Notes: generated from the letters alone by a model not told the origin. DNA of 64,000 bases from Trichobilharzia regenti (GCA_944472135.2 OX235262.1:43389804-43453803), one strand, 5' to 3'. Numbered from the stretch's first letter, positions 32,871 through 45,269 are shown. Program-made: numbers and translations.

Positions 32871-34310
32871 ATGGAACTAAATAACCTGGGAAAACATCCT
32901 ATTATTGGGTCTCCGCGGGAGATTGCTGATTATTTATTATGCTTCGATGCGTGGTGCATTTCAAAGAATGTTCGGGATGACAAAATACCAGCACATTTCA
33001 TCACTGCTATTGGGCTAGATGCGTATAGCCTAGTAAAGACTCTGTCATTTCCAGATAAACCTATTTTTCTATCATATGTCAAGATTCGTGAACTTCTGAT
33101 AAATCACTTCCATATAACTATATTTGAAACCAGAGAGAGGGCTCAGTTCAATGAACTGGTACGTGCTCCCAACCAGAGAATTAGAGACTTTATTCTGCAA
33201 CTCCAAATACAAGCTTCAAAGTGTCACTCTGGAGATCAGCCGCATACTCAACTACGTGAACGTCTAATTGCTGGAATCAATATTCCTAAATTAGAGAAAG
33301 AGTTAATTCAGATTCCTTCTTGTACCTTTCAAACTGCTAAAGATTTATGTATTACATATGAAGATGTCAATAATGACTACTCTGCTCCCACTACGTCAGT
33401 ATCTGATGTCATGCTTTCTAAAGTCGAAAATACAAGTGTTCAGGGAAAGCAATCCAAACTGGCGTCCACAGGTAATAGAATGCAGCGAGAGATCAAAAAC
33501 ATTAAACCTTGTTTTTCCTGTGGAAAGTTACATCTACGAAGCACTTGCCGTTTTCGGGGTGCTAAGTGTCACAAATGTGGTAAAGTTGGACACATCAAGA
33601 CTGTTTGCAGAAGTTCGAATACTTATGTTGCTCAACATTCTTATAATTCTCCCAATCTGTCTAGTAAAATGGAGTCAATGTGTCTTTCAACCTTTCAAAA
33701 TACTCAAGCTAATCCAATGAAAACCTCCACTACAGGTTCAGCAACTCAAGAGTCAACTGTTTTCAAAAATGAGGTAGCTGAGTTACAATGCGAACTGTCG
33801 AAAACACGAAAACAACTGAATGAGATGAGAGAGCAACTGATTAAAATGGAGGAATTACTGCATATGCATAGACTGCGTCTGTCGAATGCAGAGCATACAA
33901 GTACCCGTGAAAGTCCTGCAAAACTTTTCAAATCTCGAATTCTCAAAAAGCATCTGATGTCCACGACTTCTAATGTACATTATTACAAAGGTAATGACTA
34001 TAGAACTTCTGTTGGAATTATACTACAAAAAATGGGAAATCGAGTGGTGAAGATATTAGACATCAAAGATCACTCAGTTCATAACAGACACCTGGACAAA
34101 GTGACAATAAATGAAGTAGGTTGTTCCAATTATTATTTTAATGATTCCGCTAATAATCCTGATTTTGTAGATAATTCAGAAATAGGTCCAAATAATACTA
34201 CTGAAAAGAATATCACAGAATCAGTTAGGTCGCAGCTACTTTCAAGCAAACCGAGACATCGTTATAGATACGCAAGGAGATATTCGACGTGTGGCGGATG
34301 TGGTGATTGA
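32871..34310 (+). CDS. Gag fused to an integrase-C-terminal-like segment
   Basis: 479 aa in one frame from ATG 32871, which follows the candidate primer site directly. Residues 1-170 are a capsid-like helical region (RDFILQLQIQASKC, KDLCITYEDV). Two zinc knuckles follow: C214-F-S-C-GKL-H-LRST-C226 (CX2CX3HX4C) and C233-HK-C-GKVG-H-IKTV-C246 (classic CCHC). Residues about 297-345 are strongly heptad-like. Residues about 370-412 (YKGNDYRTSVGIIL, MGNRVVKILDI, NRHLDKV) resemble the small beta domain after the integrase core of schistosome gypsy elements. The tail is basic and ends TCGGCGD. The stop lies inside the 3' LTR. Protease to integrase core is absent, yet the frame is intact. Confidence 0.85.
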   Translation: MELNNLGKHPIIGSPREIADYLLCFDAWCISKNVRDDKIPAHFITAIGLDAYSLVKTLSFPDKPIFLSYVKIRELLINHFHITIFETRERAQFNELVRAPNQRIRDFILQLQIQASKCHSGDQPHTQLRERLIAGINIPKLEKELIQIPSCTFQTAKDLCITYEDVNNDYSAPTTSVSDVMLSKVENTSVQGKQSKLASTGNRMQREIKNIKPCFSCGKLHLRSTCRFRGAKCHKCGKVGHIKTVCRSSNTYVAQHSYNSPNLSSKMESMCLSTFQNTQANPMKTSTTGSATQESTVFKNEVAELQCELSKTRKQLNEMREQLIKMEELLHMHRLRLSNAEHTSTRESPAKLFKSRILKKHLMSTTSNVHYYKGNDYRTSVGIILQKMGNRVVKILDIKDHSVHNRHLDKVTINEVGCSNYYFNDSANNPDFVDNSEIGPNNTTEKNITESVRSQLLSSKPRHRYRYARRYSTCGGCGD

Positions 34311-34492
34311 CAATTTCTATCTCTGTAATGTTTAAATACTTACTGTTGACTGTTGACATGTTTCTTATATGAATGGCATAATAATTCCGCTAAATACAAA
34401 TACCTGAGTTCTGTCCTCTCTGTGTTTTGTTTGGATACTTGTAATTCAGTCATCTTGAAATAATAATACTACAATTACAATAAAATACTACA
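34299..34492 (+). repeat. 3' LTR of the gag-only element
   Basis: 194 bp. The gag-fusion frame ends 12 bases inside it. No long polypurine tract precedes it, only a purine-rich stretch near 34273-34280 and GGCGGA directly before. Confidence 0.9.
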
Positions 34493-34755
34493 CCTTTTTG
34501 TTGATAGAACTCGTCACTGCATTTTTGGTAATATATCGTGATTTAACACTCCATTGACTTGGATTATTACTTTTATATTTATAATGTTAGTGACCTCTAA
34601 TATTAGTCCCCTACAAAATAATTGGTGAGCCCGATAAGAACACGGATTATTTTGGCATATTCATATTCTTACTTTTGCTATTTTGTATATTCATTGTGAT
34701 TTTGTGTGTGGTTTATATTTGTATCCTAATTTGCACCAATAACCTCATATTTATA

Positions 34756-35643
34756 ATGTCATCACCTCAGTCCGGTACATCAAACGAGCAGACAACTAAT
34801 AGCGAGACAAATGCCACAATAAATGCCATCACTGATTTTCGTTTACCTCAATACGGTTTCGCAGAACCAAGGATTTGGTTTGCGGTAATTGAGCCGTTGC
34901 TAGAAGCACGGGGCATTAAGTCCCAGATAGCCAAATATGGTATGGTGCTGGCAGAACTCCCTCCGTCAGTATTGACAGAAATCAGCGATTTCATCGAAGA
35001 TCCTCCGACGGAACATCAATTTGATAAACTTAAAGCCCTCCTCATACAACGCACCAGTTTGTCGGATGAGAAAAGAATCCAACAATTGCTCACAGGCTGT
35101 GAACTAGGCCCACGTAAACCATCCCAGCTGCTCAGGCACATGCGCCAGTTAATCGGACATCATAAAGTAGACGAGGTAGTGCTGAAACAGATGTGGTTGC
35201 AACGTTTACCTAGAAATGTCCAGCAAATTTTAATCATCTCAGGAAAGTCGTATGACTTAGACCAACTAAGTGACATGGCAGATAGTATTATGGATGTTTT
35301 ATCTGATAACACCATAAGTCACATAGCATCTGATAGTGCCACACCGTGTCATTCCACACCCACGGCAGACACACCGATACTCGCCGCCATTGCAGACTTA
35401 GCGGCAAGGATTGACAAGTTGGAAACTAATAGGTCTGATCGACGAGTCCGGAGGCGGAGTTCACAAAGAAGGTCACCATCACGACGACGATCCTTCTCAC
35501 GACAGCGTTCTCACACGTCTTCTCGGGATAGTAATATATGCTGGTATCACTGGAAGTTTGGACGTCATGCCCTGAAATGTGTAAAACCGTGCAGCTTTAG
35601 CGAAGCCAACCAGGCTCAGGGAAACGCCTCAGCCAGACAGTGA
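34756..35643 (+). CDS. gag: Gag protein of element B
   Basis: 295 aa from ATG 34756, with an open TTG-started extension to 34675. Same capsid region and C-terminal CHCC finger as in A. It has R where A has L in the SR-rich tract. The stop TGA (35641-35643) overlaps the pol ATG. Confidence 0.93.
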   Translation: MSSPQSGTSNEQTTNSETNATINAITDFRLPQYGFAEPRIWFAVIEPLLEARGIKSQIAKYGMVLAELPPSVLTEISDFIEDPPTEHQFDKLKALLIQRTSLSDEKRIQQLLTGCELGPRKPSQLLRHMRQLIGHHKVDEVVLKQMWLQRLPRNVQQILIISGKSYDLDQLSDMADSIMDVLSDNTISHIASDSATPCHSTPTADTPILAAIADLAARIDKLETNRSDRRVRRRSSQRRSPSRRRSFSRQRSHTSSRDSNICWYHWKFGRHALKCVKPCSFSEANQAQGNASARQ

Positions 35644-38600
35644 TGGCGACAGCTGTTACTGGCAAGCAAACAAGTCGCCTCTTCTATGTGAAGGACAAAA
35701 CTTCAGACACTTTATTCCTGGTAGACACGGGAGCAGAAGTTAGCGTGATCCCTCCTTCACTATCCAGGCGATCTACACGGACACCCGGAAAACTGTCTCT
35801 CCGGGCAGCTAACCACACAAGCATACAGACGTATGGAGAGCAATCCCTCATACTGGATCTAGGTTTACGTCGGCGTTTCACATGGATTTTCATAGTAGCC
35901 GACGTCAGTCACGCCATCCTCGGAGCAGATTTCTTGAGTAATTTCAACCTGTTAGTTGACGTCAACAATAAAAAACTGATTGATAACAACACCCATCTAA
36001 AGATCCATGGAATTATCTCCAGCTATTCTGTCTATAATATCAGTATTGAAAGACCAGCAGATTGCCCTTTTTCCTCCCTACTTCACCGTTTCCCTAAAAT
36101 TCTTAAGCCGTCGTACAACATCGAGGACGTCCCTCACACAGTTACTCACAAGATAGTTACTACGGGTCAACCAGTTCGTGCTCGTCCTCGTAGATTACCC
36201 CCGGACAAATTGGCAGCAGCCAAGGCAGAATTTGAACACATGATGCAGCTCGGCATCATCAGACCCTCCAATAGTCCTTGGTCTTCGCCCTTACACATGG
36301 TGCCTAAAGCTGATCATGATTGGAGGCCATGTGGGGATTACCGACATTTAAACAATGCCACAGTTCCCGACCGTTATCCTATTCCTCATCTTCATGATTT
36401 CTCCCTGACATTACACGGAAAAACCATTTTTTCTAAAGTAGACTTGGTCAGGGCCTATCACCAAATACCAGTTGCCCAAGAGGATATCGAAAAAACGGCC
36501 ATCATCACACCTTTCGGTTTGTTTGAATTTCTCCGCATGCCATTTGGCCTAAAGAACGCAGCACAATCCTTCCAACGTTTCATGGATCAGGTCACACAAG
36601 GTTTGGACTTTGTATTTGTATATATCGATGACGTTTTAATTGCTAGCTCGTCGCCCGAAGAACATACTGATCACCTCACCATCTTATTTCAACGATTTGA
36701 GCAATATGGAGTCGTCATTAACCCCAAAAAGTGCATATTCGGTGTCTCCTCTATACAGTTTCTGGGACACCACATAACCGCGAATGGTATTACGCCTACG
36801 GAGGAAAAGATAGAGTCCATCAAAAACTTCCCCGAACCAGATTCACTCAAGAAGGTCAGACGTTTTTTGGGGATGTTTAATTTCTATCGGCGTTTCATTC
36901 CTTCGTGTGCCTCCATCGTCCAGCCGTTAACCGACCTCCTTAAAAATGATCCTAAAAAGTTTCAGTGGTCAGCTGAAGCACACGAATCATTTTGCAACGC
37001 AAAAGATGCCTTATCCAAAGTCACTATGCTATCCCATATCAACCCCGAAGCGTCGCTTATTTTGTGCACAGATGCCTCCCAAGTAGCTGTAGGGGCAGTA
37101 TTACAACAAAAGATGAAGGGCGAAGTCACCCCACTCGCATTCTTTTCTAAGAAGTTGGAACCGGCTCAGACACGATACAGCACTTTTGGGAGAGAATTGC
37201 TGGCCATATATCTTGCAGTGAAGCATTTCAGTTACTTACTACAGGGCCGGCATTTCACTATTTTTACTGACCACAAGCCCCTGTGTCATGCTTTCACTAC
37301 TTCACTCGATAAACACTCCCCTAGAGAAGCCAGACAGTTGGATTATATCTCCCAATTTTCAACCGACATCCAGTACATCAAAGGGGATGCGAACGTGGTA
37401 GCCGATTCTCTTTCAAGAAGTGACATTAACCAGCTTCAAACGTCGGTAGACATCAGTCTTGATCGTATGGCTCAATTACAAAGAGATGACGTTGAACTCC
37501 AAACCTGCCGCAGAAACTCTTCCTTACAGCTCAAAGATGTGCCTATCCCCTTATCAGATGCAACCATAGTCTGCGATGTATCTACCGGCACTAATCGTCC
37601 ATTTGTCCCTCTCAGTTGCCGAAAAGCATTGTTCGAACATTTACATTCGCTTTCTCACCCTGGAGTACGCGCCACGGTCAGACTGATCAGCGAACGCTTC
37701 GTGTGGCCTAAAATGAACTCTGACATTCGGAGATGGGCACGAGAATGTCTCCAATGCCAATGCTCCAAAGTACACCGCCACACTATTACAACCCCGAAGA
37801 CGTTTGAATTACCCGAAAGGAGATTTCAGCATATCCATATAGATATCGTGGGACCATTGCCAACATCAAGAGGATATACACATATCCTGACAGCGATTGA
37901 TAGATTTACTCGTTGGGCTATTGCATGCCCCTTAAACGACATATCTGCTGAAAACGTTGCTTTAGTTTTTCTCGACCGTTGGGTGTCAAACTACGGTGTA
38001 CCAACTACTATTACATCCGACCGCGGTCCTCAATTCCAATCGACACTCTTTCGCGAACTGACGAGACTTCTGGGAGTGAAACATATCTCCACAACAGCCT
38101 ATCATCCGGCAGCGAATGGTCTAGTGGAAAGATTCCACAGACAACTGAAAAGCTCCCTGATGGCGCAGAATGATACATCTAAGTGGAGTGAATACTTACC
38201 TTTGATTTTACTTGGTATCCGATCTACTATCAAAGAAGATTTAGGATGTACACCGGCTCAACTTGTCTATGGCACCAACCTAACCTTGCCTGGACAGCTA
38301 GTCCCCTCAGCCGATTCCACAGACGTGAACATTGCCGACTTCACTAACCGATTAACTAGACAAATGCTTCAACTTCAACCAACAGCACCTCGACAATCTC
38401 CCCGACGAGATCAGATCAACAAACATCTACAAACTTGCAAATTCGTCTTCATTCGAGTCGACGCCATCAGAAAAGGATTGCAACCTCCATACGAAGGACC
38501 CTTTCAAGTTATTAAACGTTCAGACAAACACTTTACAGTGAACAAGAATGGAAAACGAGAGACTATTTCCATTGATCGAATCAAACCCGCATACACCGAC

Positions 38601-38753
38601 AACGACTTCGAATCTACATCGGCAGCTGCGCAATCAAATAATCAAACATCCGATTCCACTCCACCGGCACCAAGTCTTATCCTCCCTCCATATCAAACAC
38701 GTAGTGGTCGGCAAATCAGTAAACCGGCTCGCTACGTTCATTTTGAGGACTAA
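35643..38753 (+). CDS. pol: Pol polyprotein of element B
   Basis: 1036 aa, intact, with protease DTGA, RT YIDD, RNase H TDAS, integrase HHCC and D-D-E residues, and the GPF box, all at the positions given for element A. At the variable sites it reads S90, H119 and E446, like C and unlike A. With intact frames and almost identical LTRs this is probably the youngest of the three. Confidence 0.95.
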   Translation: MATAVTGKQTSRLFYVKDKTSDTLFLVDTGAEVSVIPPSLSRRSTRTPGKLSLRAANHTSIQTYGEQSLILDLGLRRRFTWIFIVADVSHAILGADFLSNFNLLVDVNNKKLIDNNTHLKIHGIISSYSVYNISIERPADCPFSSLLHRFPKILKPSYNIEDVPHTVTHKIVTTGQPVRARPRRLPPDKLAAAKAEFEHMMQLGIIRPSNSPWSSPLHMVPKADHDWRPCGDYRHLNNATVPDRYPIPHLHDFSLTLHGKTIFSKVDLVRAYHQIPVAQEDIEKTAIITPFGLFEFLRMPFGLKNAAQSFQRFMDQVTQGLDFVFVYIDDVLIASSSPEEHTDHLTILFQRFEQYGVVINPKKCIFGVSSIQFLGHHITANGITPTEEKIESIKNFPEPDSLKKVRRFLGMFNFYRRFIPSCASIVQPLTDLLKNDPKKFQWSAEAHESFCNAKDALSKVTMLSHINPEASLILCTDASQVAVGAVLQQKMKGEVTPLAFFSKKLEPAQTRYSTFGRELLAIYLAVKHFSYLLQGRHFTIFTDHKPLCHAFTTSLDKHSPREARQLDYISQFSTDIQYIKGDANVVADSLSRSDINQLQTSVDISLDRMAQLQRDDVELQTCRRNSSLQLKDVPIPLSDATIVCDVSTGTNRPFVPLSCRKALFEHLHSLSHPGVRATVRLISERFVWPKMNSDIRRWARECLQCQCSKVHRHTITTPKTFELPERRFQHIHIDIVGPLPTSRGYTHILTAIDRFTRWAIACPLNDISAENVALVFLDRWVSNYGVPTTITSDRGPQFQSTLFRELTRLLGVKHISTTAYHPAANGLVERFHRQLKSSLMAQNDTSKWSEYLPLILLGIRSTIKEDLGCTPAQLVYGTNLTLPGQLVPSADSTDVNIADFTNRLTRQMLQLQPTAPRQSPRRDQINKHLQTCKFVFIRVDAIRKGLQPPYEGPFQVIKRSDKHFTVNKNGKRETISIDRIKPAYTDNDFESTSAAAQSNNQTSDSTPPAPSLILPPYQTRSGRQISKPARYVHFED

Positions 38754-39228
38754 TAAAAAATATATAATTACAAATTATTATTATCTTTTTCGTTTAGACA
38801 TTATTATCATGACCGTTAGTATTTCGTCGTAAACTTTGATGTTACTATCACTATTATTTATTTATATGTACCTCACCTACAAAACAGGTATCGTCCATTT
38901 CAGAAACTATTGATCTTTAATCCATATTTTTTAATGTTTTCTTTCCCCTCCTTAATTACTGTGTATTTACATATTTTTCTTTATACATTAAAAATCTATG
39001 TTCATGGTTAGTGCAAATTTAAGTGACATGACTTTCTATTTCAATTTTTATTGCTGAACCAATTGTATATGCTTTCAGACTTTACATGATTCACATACCT
39101 TCTCGCGTTTATGCATGTTGTAATATATCCCTATTTTTATTCAAAAATTGTTATTACTATTATTATTTACTTCACAGTTTTACTTAACATTTTCCGGTGG
39201 TCTCTCCGGACCTCTAGGGGGAGAGCCG

Positions 39229-39709
39229 TGTGGAGTACGTAACAATGTGATTGTACACTTTTTGGTTATTTGTATAAATTCGAGATATTGTACATAATTT
39301 TTGTTTAAAACGCTTCTTGTTGAAATATACATAACTTCCGTGTACAATTGAAAAATACACTCTGCTGTTGGAGACTTCGTCTTCTCCCTGGTCACTTCTG
39401 CTTACTTGCTCGACTCACACCGTGTTGTATACTTCGGATTTATTGTAGGAGTCTACTACTCTCAACCGAAGACATTTCTACAACCGGAACACAGCAGCTA
39501 CAGCATACGCAGTCCAAACAATTAACGTGCCCGTGGATTATATAAATAATTTGTAGCAGATGACTTAGACTTTATATCCAAGTAATCCTTTTTGTTGATA
39601 GAACTCGTCACTGCATTTTTGGTAATATATCGTGATTTAACACTCCATTGACTTGGATTATTACTTTTATATTTATAATGTTAGTGACCTCTAATATTAG
39701 TCCTCTACA
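39229..39709 (+). repeat. 3' LTR of element B
   Basis: 481 bp, uninterrupted. Preceded by the polypurine tract AGGGGGAGAG. The right flank begins ATTAG, also found two bases inside the displaced X end next to element A. Confidence 0.92.
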
Positions 39710-41947
39710 ATTAGACCATAAAATGTACAGACATCGCTGTTTTAGCTGCAGTCCTTTTTTTATGTAACTTTGTAACGACAGAAGACAAGAGACTTGGTAA
39801 CGGAATTTTTACTTGGAATTTGATATCTCTATATATGAAAATTATGTACAACTTATACGAAAACCGTTGTTTGCACATACCTCCCATGTTCTTCTACTTC
39901 TATCGTTCGTATTGTGTTTCTTTGTCTTCCATGCTGAAAAATCCATACTTGTACCGAAAATACAGTGTGGAATCAACATGTGAATCAAAAAAAATTAAAA
40001 AAATTTTTTGCTGCCACACTGGTTCATTCGCTCTTCTTGACGTCAAGCCTACCACTCCGCTATTTGACATTTCTATGCTGATGAACGTCTCTCATATACT
40101 ACTGATGAATCTTGTCAGTAGCACACGCCTCAGCTCCATCTTGAACGCAAATATATGAAGTAGGTACATCTACGACTGCTACTTCATTTGCAGGATCTTC
40201 TCTGTTAGTTGAACACTTCCGAAAGATAATCTGAACAATTTGAAGTATTTTTGGTGGATGGTGACTGGCAATGGAATCCAGGCAATGCATTTCTTCCCAT
40301 TCGGGACTCTTCACTCGGATAGACCTGGATTCCCTGTGAATGATGCAGTCCCCACTGAGATTAAATGGTCTAGTGGACAACGCCTTAACGTTTGAAAAGA
40401 CGGTTAATGTGTCCGAGTTCCGGATATATCAAGCTGACGTGTCTCAAATGGGATGGAATGTGCATCCTGGATTTCACTGCTAGTCACTATCTACCAGAAT
40501 TACTTCAAGTTAATCCTCAAATACCATCGAGGTGTGCATACTAGAAGCCAATATCTCAACAGTATGAACTTTTCAGTCTAATCAATCAACGGGAAAATCA
40601 AAACTTAATTAAAAATTTTAACAACCGCCTAACTCTATGGAAGTGTTTCTGCAACCATATTTTGAGATTGTCTACTTTAAAGTCTGTTATACACTGATAA
40701 CATTAACTTCAACATGAGTGAAGAACATGTTTTGCAAATAAGTCACTTTAGGTTGTAACTGTGATAAAAAGTAGATTGTTAAAATGGCAGCCAAGCACCT
40801 GATGAATAAGTTCCTATGTAGGGCATGAATGTCTGACTGAATTTCAAAGTAGAACATTGCACAAAAGTGCAGCAGTTCAATTCATCACACTCGATATAGG
40901 ACACAAATGTACAGAAAAGAAACCTTAGAAGAAATATGATGAAGAGAAATATACATGATAAGGAATGGTAACATTGGAAAACACGAGGACTTAATAGATC
41001 CGCGAGGTTACAAAGAGTGAAAGCGCTTGTGTCACTAGGATCAGTCTTCAGCCATATCGCCAACAGTCTCAAGCCACTGGTTCTTAGAATCCCAAACACC
41101 CCAACCACGTGGTCTGCACTCCTCTACTTGGCTGGCTCAATGCCAAATGAACAGTCAATTACTCCATGGATTGACGCCGAGTTCTGGTCTAACCACTACT
41201 AACCCTTTTCAGCCTAATCATGTCAGTTAACATTACTCGTCAAATAAGCCGGAGGATTGGCAGGCGTAATATATGTCATAGTCATCTTTATGAATGCAGC
41301 TTTGCAATCTCATTGACTGACTTCCTTTCGTTATCTTATACTCCACGCCTAACCTCAATACTGCTCGTCATACTATACCACTTAACTAGGAAATAGAATA
41401 CAAACATCCATGATCGAAGACAACTAGCCTCACCAGGTCTTCCACTCTCAATAGCCATGTCCCTCAGTCATAAAAAAGGACAGAATGAACTGATTCGCAG
41501 TACACACGTCTAAGTCGATGTGACTGTTGCGTAGTAACAAGTCAATTCCTAAGGTAGTTATCACACGACTGTGGAATTAAATGAAGTTCTAAAGTAATAA
41601 GATAAGGTTGTGGGTCTAATGCAGTTACAAGAATCGAATGCTTAGTCCAATTAGCCACAAGACACTATTACTATTAGAAATGTAGGCAAATATGTGAAAA
41701 CTTCACAAATTACCGTGCTTTGGTGAAACACAACATAGCGGAGGGCATCCATTTGATGTTCTTGGAGCGGATGACCAGTTACCTATGGAATGAGCTACAG
41801 CTACGTCAGAAGAACTAATATCAGTACGACTACTACTTGGTTCACACGATCGTAAACAATAAGTCGATACACAACATTACCCGAGGTTGGAAACATTACG
41901 CTATGTCCTGCAATCACGTAATTCATGTAGAGACAATGAGAGCAATC
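39710..41947. repeat. Segment Y, downstream flank of HSP70 copy 2
   Basis: Near-identical to 54687-56940. Contains diverged dispersed repeats (40257-40400; 40830-41230) and a short minus-strand LINE relic (about 41400-41500, ETW and VFDHGCL region). Frames such as 40779-41108 recur in both copies but have no recognisable similarity. Confidence 0.8.
39931..40008 (+). mobile_element. 5'-truncated SINE in Y of copy 2 only
   Basis: ATGCTGAAAAATCCATAC to an A-rich tail, matching the 3' body of the SINE at 8215-8416. Copy 3 lacks it and reads CTTTTGAAGTTTCCC at the same place near 54902. Confidence 0.7.
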
Positions 41948-42567
41948 GACACATCCTGCACCAACCCCACACAACACAATGCCACATTAAGCCCAGTGAT
42001 GCTACATTAGCTGTGATAGTTTCACAAAACCGTTGGCGCTTCCCATTTCCCAAATAATTCCTGTCATCTAGTAGTTAGTATCCTTCAATACCATAACAAA
42101 TGTGCCTAAGGTCGCCGGAACTTGGTCCAGATGAATTAAGATATGTGGCTTCTAACATATGGCGAATAATATTCTCGGCAAATTTCGCTATAACTGTTCT
42201 CCAAACACAGCCACAAAACGCACTTCACAACGACTCCCAAGGAACTCTTCAAACGATCGAGCCCGACCACAGCTGCTACCCAACGACAGAGCCCACTCTC
42301 CCACTACCACATCCTAACGGCCTACACTAAGATAACGCATACCAATCTACCACATAGTGCGAAAACACCAACTACATATCGTTAAACCACAACAACGACA
42401 ACAGTAACAACAACCGTCTACTTCGCAAACACGTGAAAACGCAAGGAAAAGAAAACACATCTCATATCAATGTGGAAATAATGGAGTATATTTAAATATA
42501 GATAATCTGATGCATGAAAATCGTATGAAAATAAAACAAGAAAATAACACAGTCCAATGTTACCGAA

Positions 42568-45150
42568 TTAGTCGACCTCCTCGATTGTTGGTCCCTTTCC
42601 ACCACCACTGCCAGCACCACCTGCACCTGGGAAACCGCCTGGCATGCCTCCAGGCATACCACCGCCACCTGCTGCTTGGTACATCTTCGTGATTATCGGC
42701 GCACATATCTTCTCCAACTCCTTCTGGTGGTAGTCATACTCATCCTTCTCTGCTTGCTGATTCTGGTCTAGCCATTGAATCGTCTCTTCACACTTGCTCA
42801 ATATCGTCTTACGATCACTATCAGATATCTTGTCCTTCAACTCATCACCCTCCACTCGTTGCTTCATCGCGTACACATAACTCTCAAGTGAGTTCTTCGC
42901 AGCCACACGGTCTCTCTGCTTCTCATCCTCAGCCTTGAACTTCTCAGCTTCATTCACCATACGCTCAATATCGTCTTTGGACAAACGACCCTTGTCATTC
43001 GTGATAGTTATCTTGTTCTGCTTACCAGTACTCTTGTCCACAGCCGACACATTCAGAATACCATTGGCGTCAATGTCGAATGTCACCTCAATCTGAGGAA
43101 CACCACGAGGAGCAGGCGGAATACCAGACAACTCGAATTTACCAAGCAAATTGTTGTCTTTCGTCAAAGCACGTTCTCCCTCGTACACTTGAATAAGCAC
43201 ACCTGGCTGGTTGTCCGAGTACGTCGTGAACGTCTGAGTCTGCTTCGTTGGGATCGTCGTGTTACGCTTAATCAATGCTGTCATAACACCACCAGCTGTC
43301 TCAAGACCCAGTGACAATGGCGCCACATCCAGCAACAACAAGTCTTGCACTGCCTCAGACTTATCACCACTCAGAATAGCCGCCTGCACAGCTGCACCAT
43401 AAGCAACAGCCTCATCAGGATTAATAGACTTGTTCAACTCCTTACCGTTGAAAAAGTCCTGAAGCATCTTCTGGATCTTAGGAATACGTGTTGAACCACC
43501 AACCAACACAATCTCATGCACCTGAGACTTGTCCATCTTAGCGTCTCTCAAAGCCTTCTCAACCGGCTCCAAAGTACCACGGAACAAGTCTGCATTCAAC
43601 TCCTCAAATCGAGCACGAGTGATCACTGTGTAGAAGTCAATACCATCACACAACGAGTCAATCTCCAAGTTCGCCTGTGTACTTGAACTCAGTGTACGCT
43701 TAGCACGTTCACAAGCTGTTCTCAAACGACGAACTGCACGCTTATTGTCACTTATATCCTTCTTGTGCTTACGCTTGAACTCTTGCACAAAGTGATTCAC
43801 CAAACGGTTGTCAAAGTCCTCACCTCCCAAGTGAGTGTCACCAGCAGTAGACTTCACCTCGAATATACCATCTTCAATTGTCAAGATAGACACATCGAAA
43901 GTACCACCACCCAAATCGAATATCAACACATTACGCTCACCACCAACCTTCTTGTCCAGACCATACGCGATAGCAGCAGCAGTAGGCTCGTTGATAATTC
44001 TCAACACATTCAGACCAGCGATCGTACCAGCATCCTTAGTAGCTTGACGTTGACTGTCGTTGAAGTAGGCAGGAACTGTCACCACTGCATCAGTCACCGT
44101 CTTACCCAAATACGCTTCAGCCACCTCCTTCATCTTCGTCAACTTTTTACTTACTTTACTTCGGCTATCTCCTACGGGAGGATGAGCCGGCTTCATGAAC
44201 GTCTCGAATCATCGCTGCCGAGGCGCGGCAATTTGTAAGAGAGTTCATGAAGTTTCATGGGAATTTGGTACGAGTGATGTGTCCAGCATCGCTCGGCCTT
44301 TTGTTTGAGAGTGCAGCTCTAGCCTTTACACAGCCAAGTGTGACCTACAAGGCAGTAGGAGTGGAGTAAGGAGTCCACTATCCATTGGGAGCCGGTGACC
44401 GGAGTTCGGTTTATACGCCTTTTTGAATGGGGCCAGACATCCAGGACATCCAACAAGCCCTTTGTCCATACGTCTGCCGGTGAGCTCCAGTGAGCTTCAT
44501 ACGCCAGTCGTTGGAGGTTTGGAATCAGGGTTTAGCCATCTCCCCTAGACCGTCATCCAATGGACAGTCAACCCGGTGGAGAGCGCCGGGCATCCGCTTT
44601 CGCCCTCTCACTTTGGTGAGAAACACCTCCGCCACGTGAAGGCAGTGAGTAGGACTTCCTCAGGAGAGGCTATGTAAGACGCCCGGTCATATGGGAGCAT
44701 TTCAAGAGGTGTGCGGAGGGGTGGCCAACTCGCAGCGCAAGGCACCCACCCCCGACCATCCTGAGGCTTTGGAAGCATCTTCGTCAACACCATCGATGAG
44801 ATCTCCTCAGGGAAGAATGTCTTCATCTCACCCTTGTACTCAACACGGATCTTAGGCTTACTAGCCTCGTTAATCACCTCGAAAGGCCAGTGTTTCATAT
44901 CACTCTGAACTGATGGGTCATCAAATCGTCGACCGATCAATCGTTTCGCGTCGAACACTGTGTTGGTTGGGTTGATCGCCACCTGGTTCTTAGCAGCATC
45001 ACCAATCAAGCGTTCGGTGTCTGTGAACGCAACATAACTCGGCGTCGTTCGGTTCCCTTGGTCGTTGGCAATGATCTCCACCTTCCCATGCTGGAAAACA
45101 CCAACACATGAATATGTAGTACCAAGATCAATTCCAATTGCGTTTGGCAT
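42568..45150 (-). pseudogene. HSP70: HSP70 copy 2, disrupted by a retroposed insertion
   Basis: Same gene as copies 1 and 3, with start ATG at 45150 and stop at 42568. Residues 1-125 are encoded by 45150-44776, and the rest by 44143-42568. Between them is a 632-bp insert flanked by a 13-bp duplication. Read through, the N-terminal part enters the insert and ends near 44608 after about 180 residues, so only a fragment of the nucleotide-binding domain could be made. The remaining sequence shows no other break and the promoter is intact, so the disruption looks recent. A transcript lacking the insert is possible only if it is spliced out; no clear splice sites are evident. Confidence 0.95.
44144..44775 (-). 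mobile_element. 632-bp retroposed insert in HSP70 copy 2
   Basis: Flanked by CATCTTCGTCAAC at 44131-44143 and 44776-44788. On the minus strand it ends in a short purine-rich simple tail (GAAGTAAAGTAAGTAAAAA), the mark of target-primed insertion, and runs in the same sense as the gene. It is clearly more GC-rich than the rest of the window and encodes no long frame. Probably a 5'-truncated LINE 3' end or an unnamed SINE; I do not recognise it. Confidence 0.85.
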
Positions 45151-45269
45151 TCTTGTGTAGGTCACAGTAGAATTGAGGCTTTAAACACAGGCGAGTAGGT
45201 AGGCACGTAGGTATCTGGCGAAATCTGCGAATGTAGCACTCAATTAAGGATGTTAGGCAAGACTGTCAG

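Larger units (their letters stand above)
32664..34492 (+). mobile_element. Gag-only LTR retrotransposon (TR-GAG-like), complete
   Basis: 1829 bp with two 194-bp LTRs (TG...CA ends) that differ at about 5 positions, flanked by a 6-bp duplication CCTTTT (32658-32663, 34493-34498). It carries one long frame and no protease, RT, RNase H or integrase core. A TGG-starting candidate primer site (TGGCGTCGCGATGG) begins 3 bases after the 5' LTR and overlaps the start codon. It must depend on enzymes supplied by another element. The LTRs are unrelated to those of element B. Confidence 0.9.
32136..34615 (+). repeat. 5' LTR of element B, interrupted
   Basis: Pieces at 32136-32453, 32616-32663 and 34493-34615. 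The left edge adjoins inverted X through exactly the junction that joins element C to X at 52004/52005. Confidence 0.88.
32136..39709 (+). mobile_element. Ty3/gypsy element B, CsRn1-like, with nested insertions
   Basis: Same family as A and C but on the plus strand. The 5' LTR (32136-34615) is split by a truncated SINE and by a complete small LTR element; removing them restores about 481 bp. PBS at 34623, gag 34756-35643, pol 35643-38753, polypurine tract near 39216-39225, 3' LTR 39229-39709. Both LTRs share variants absent from A and C (CAGCATACGCAG, AGTGACCTCTAAT), so they are a true pair. Confidence 0.92.
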
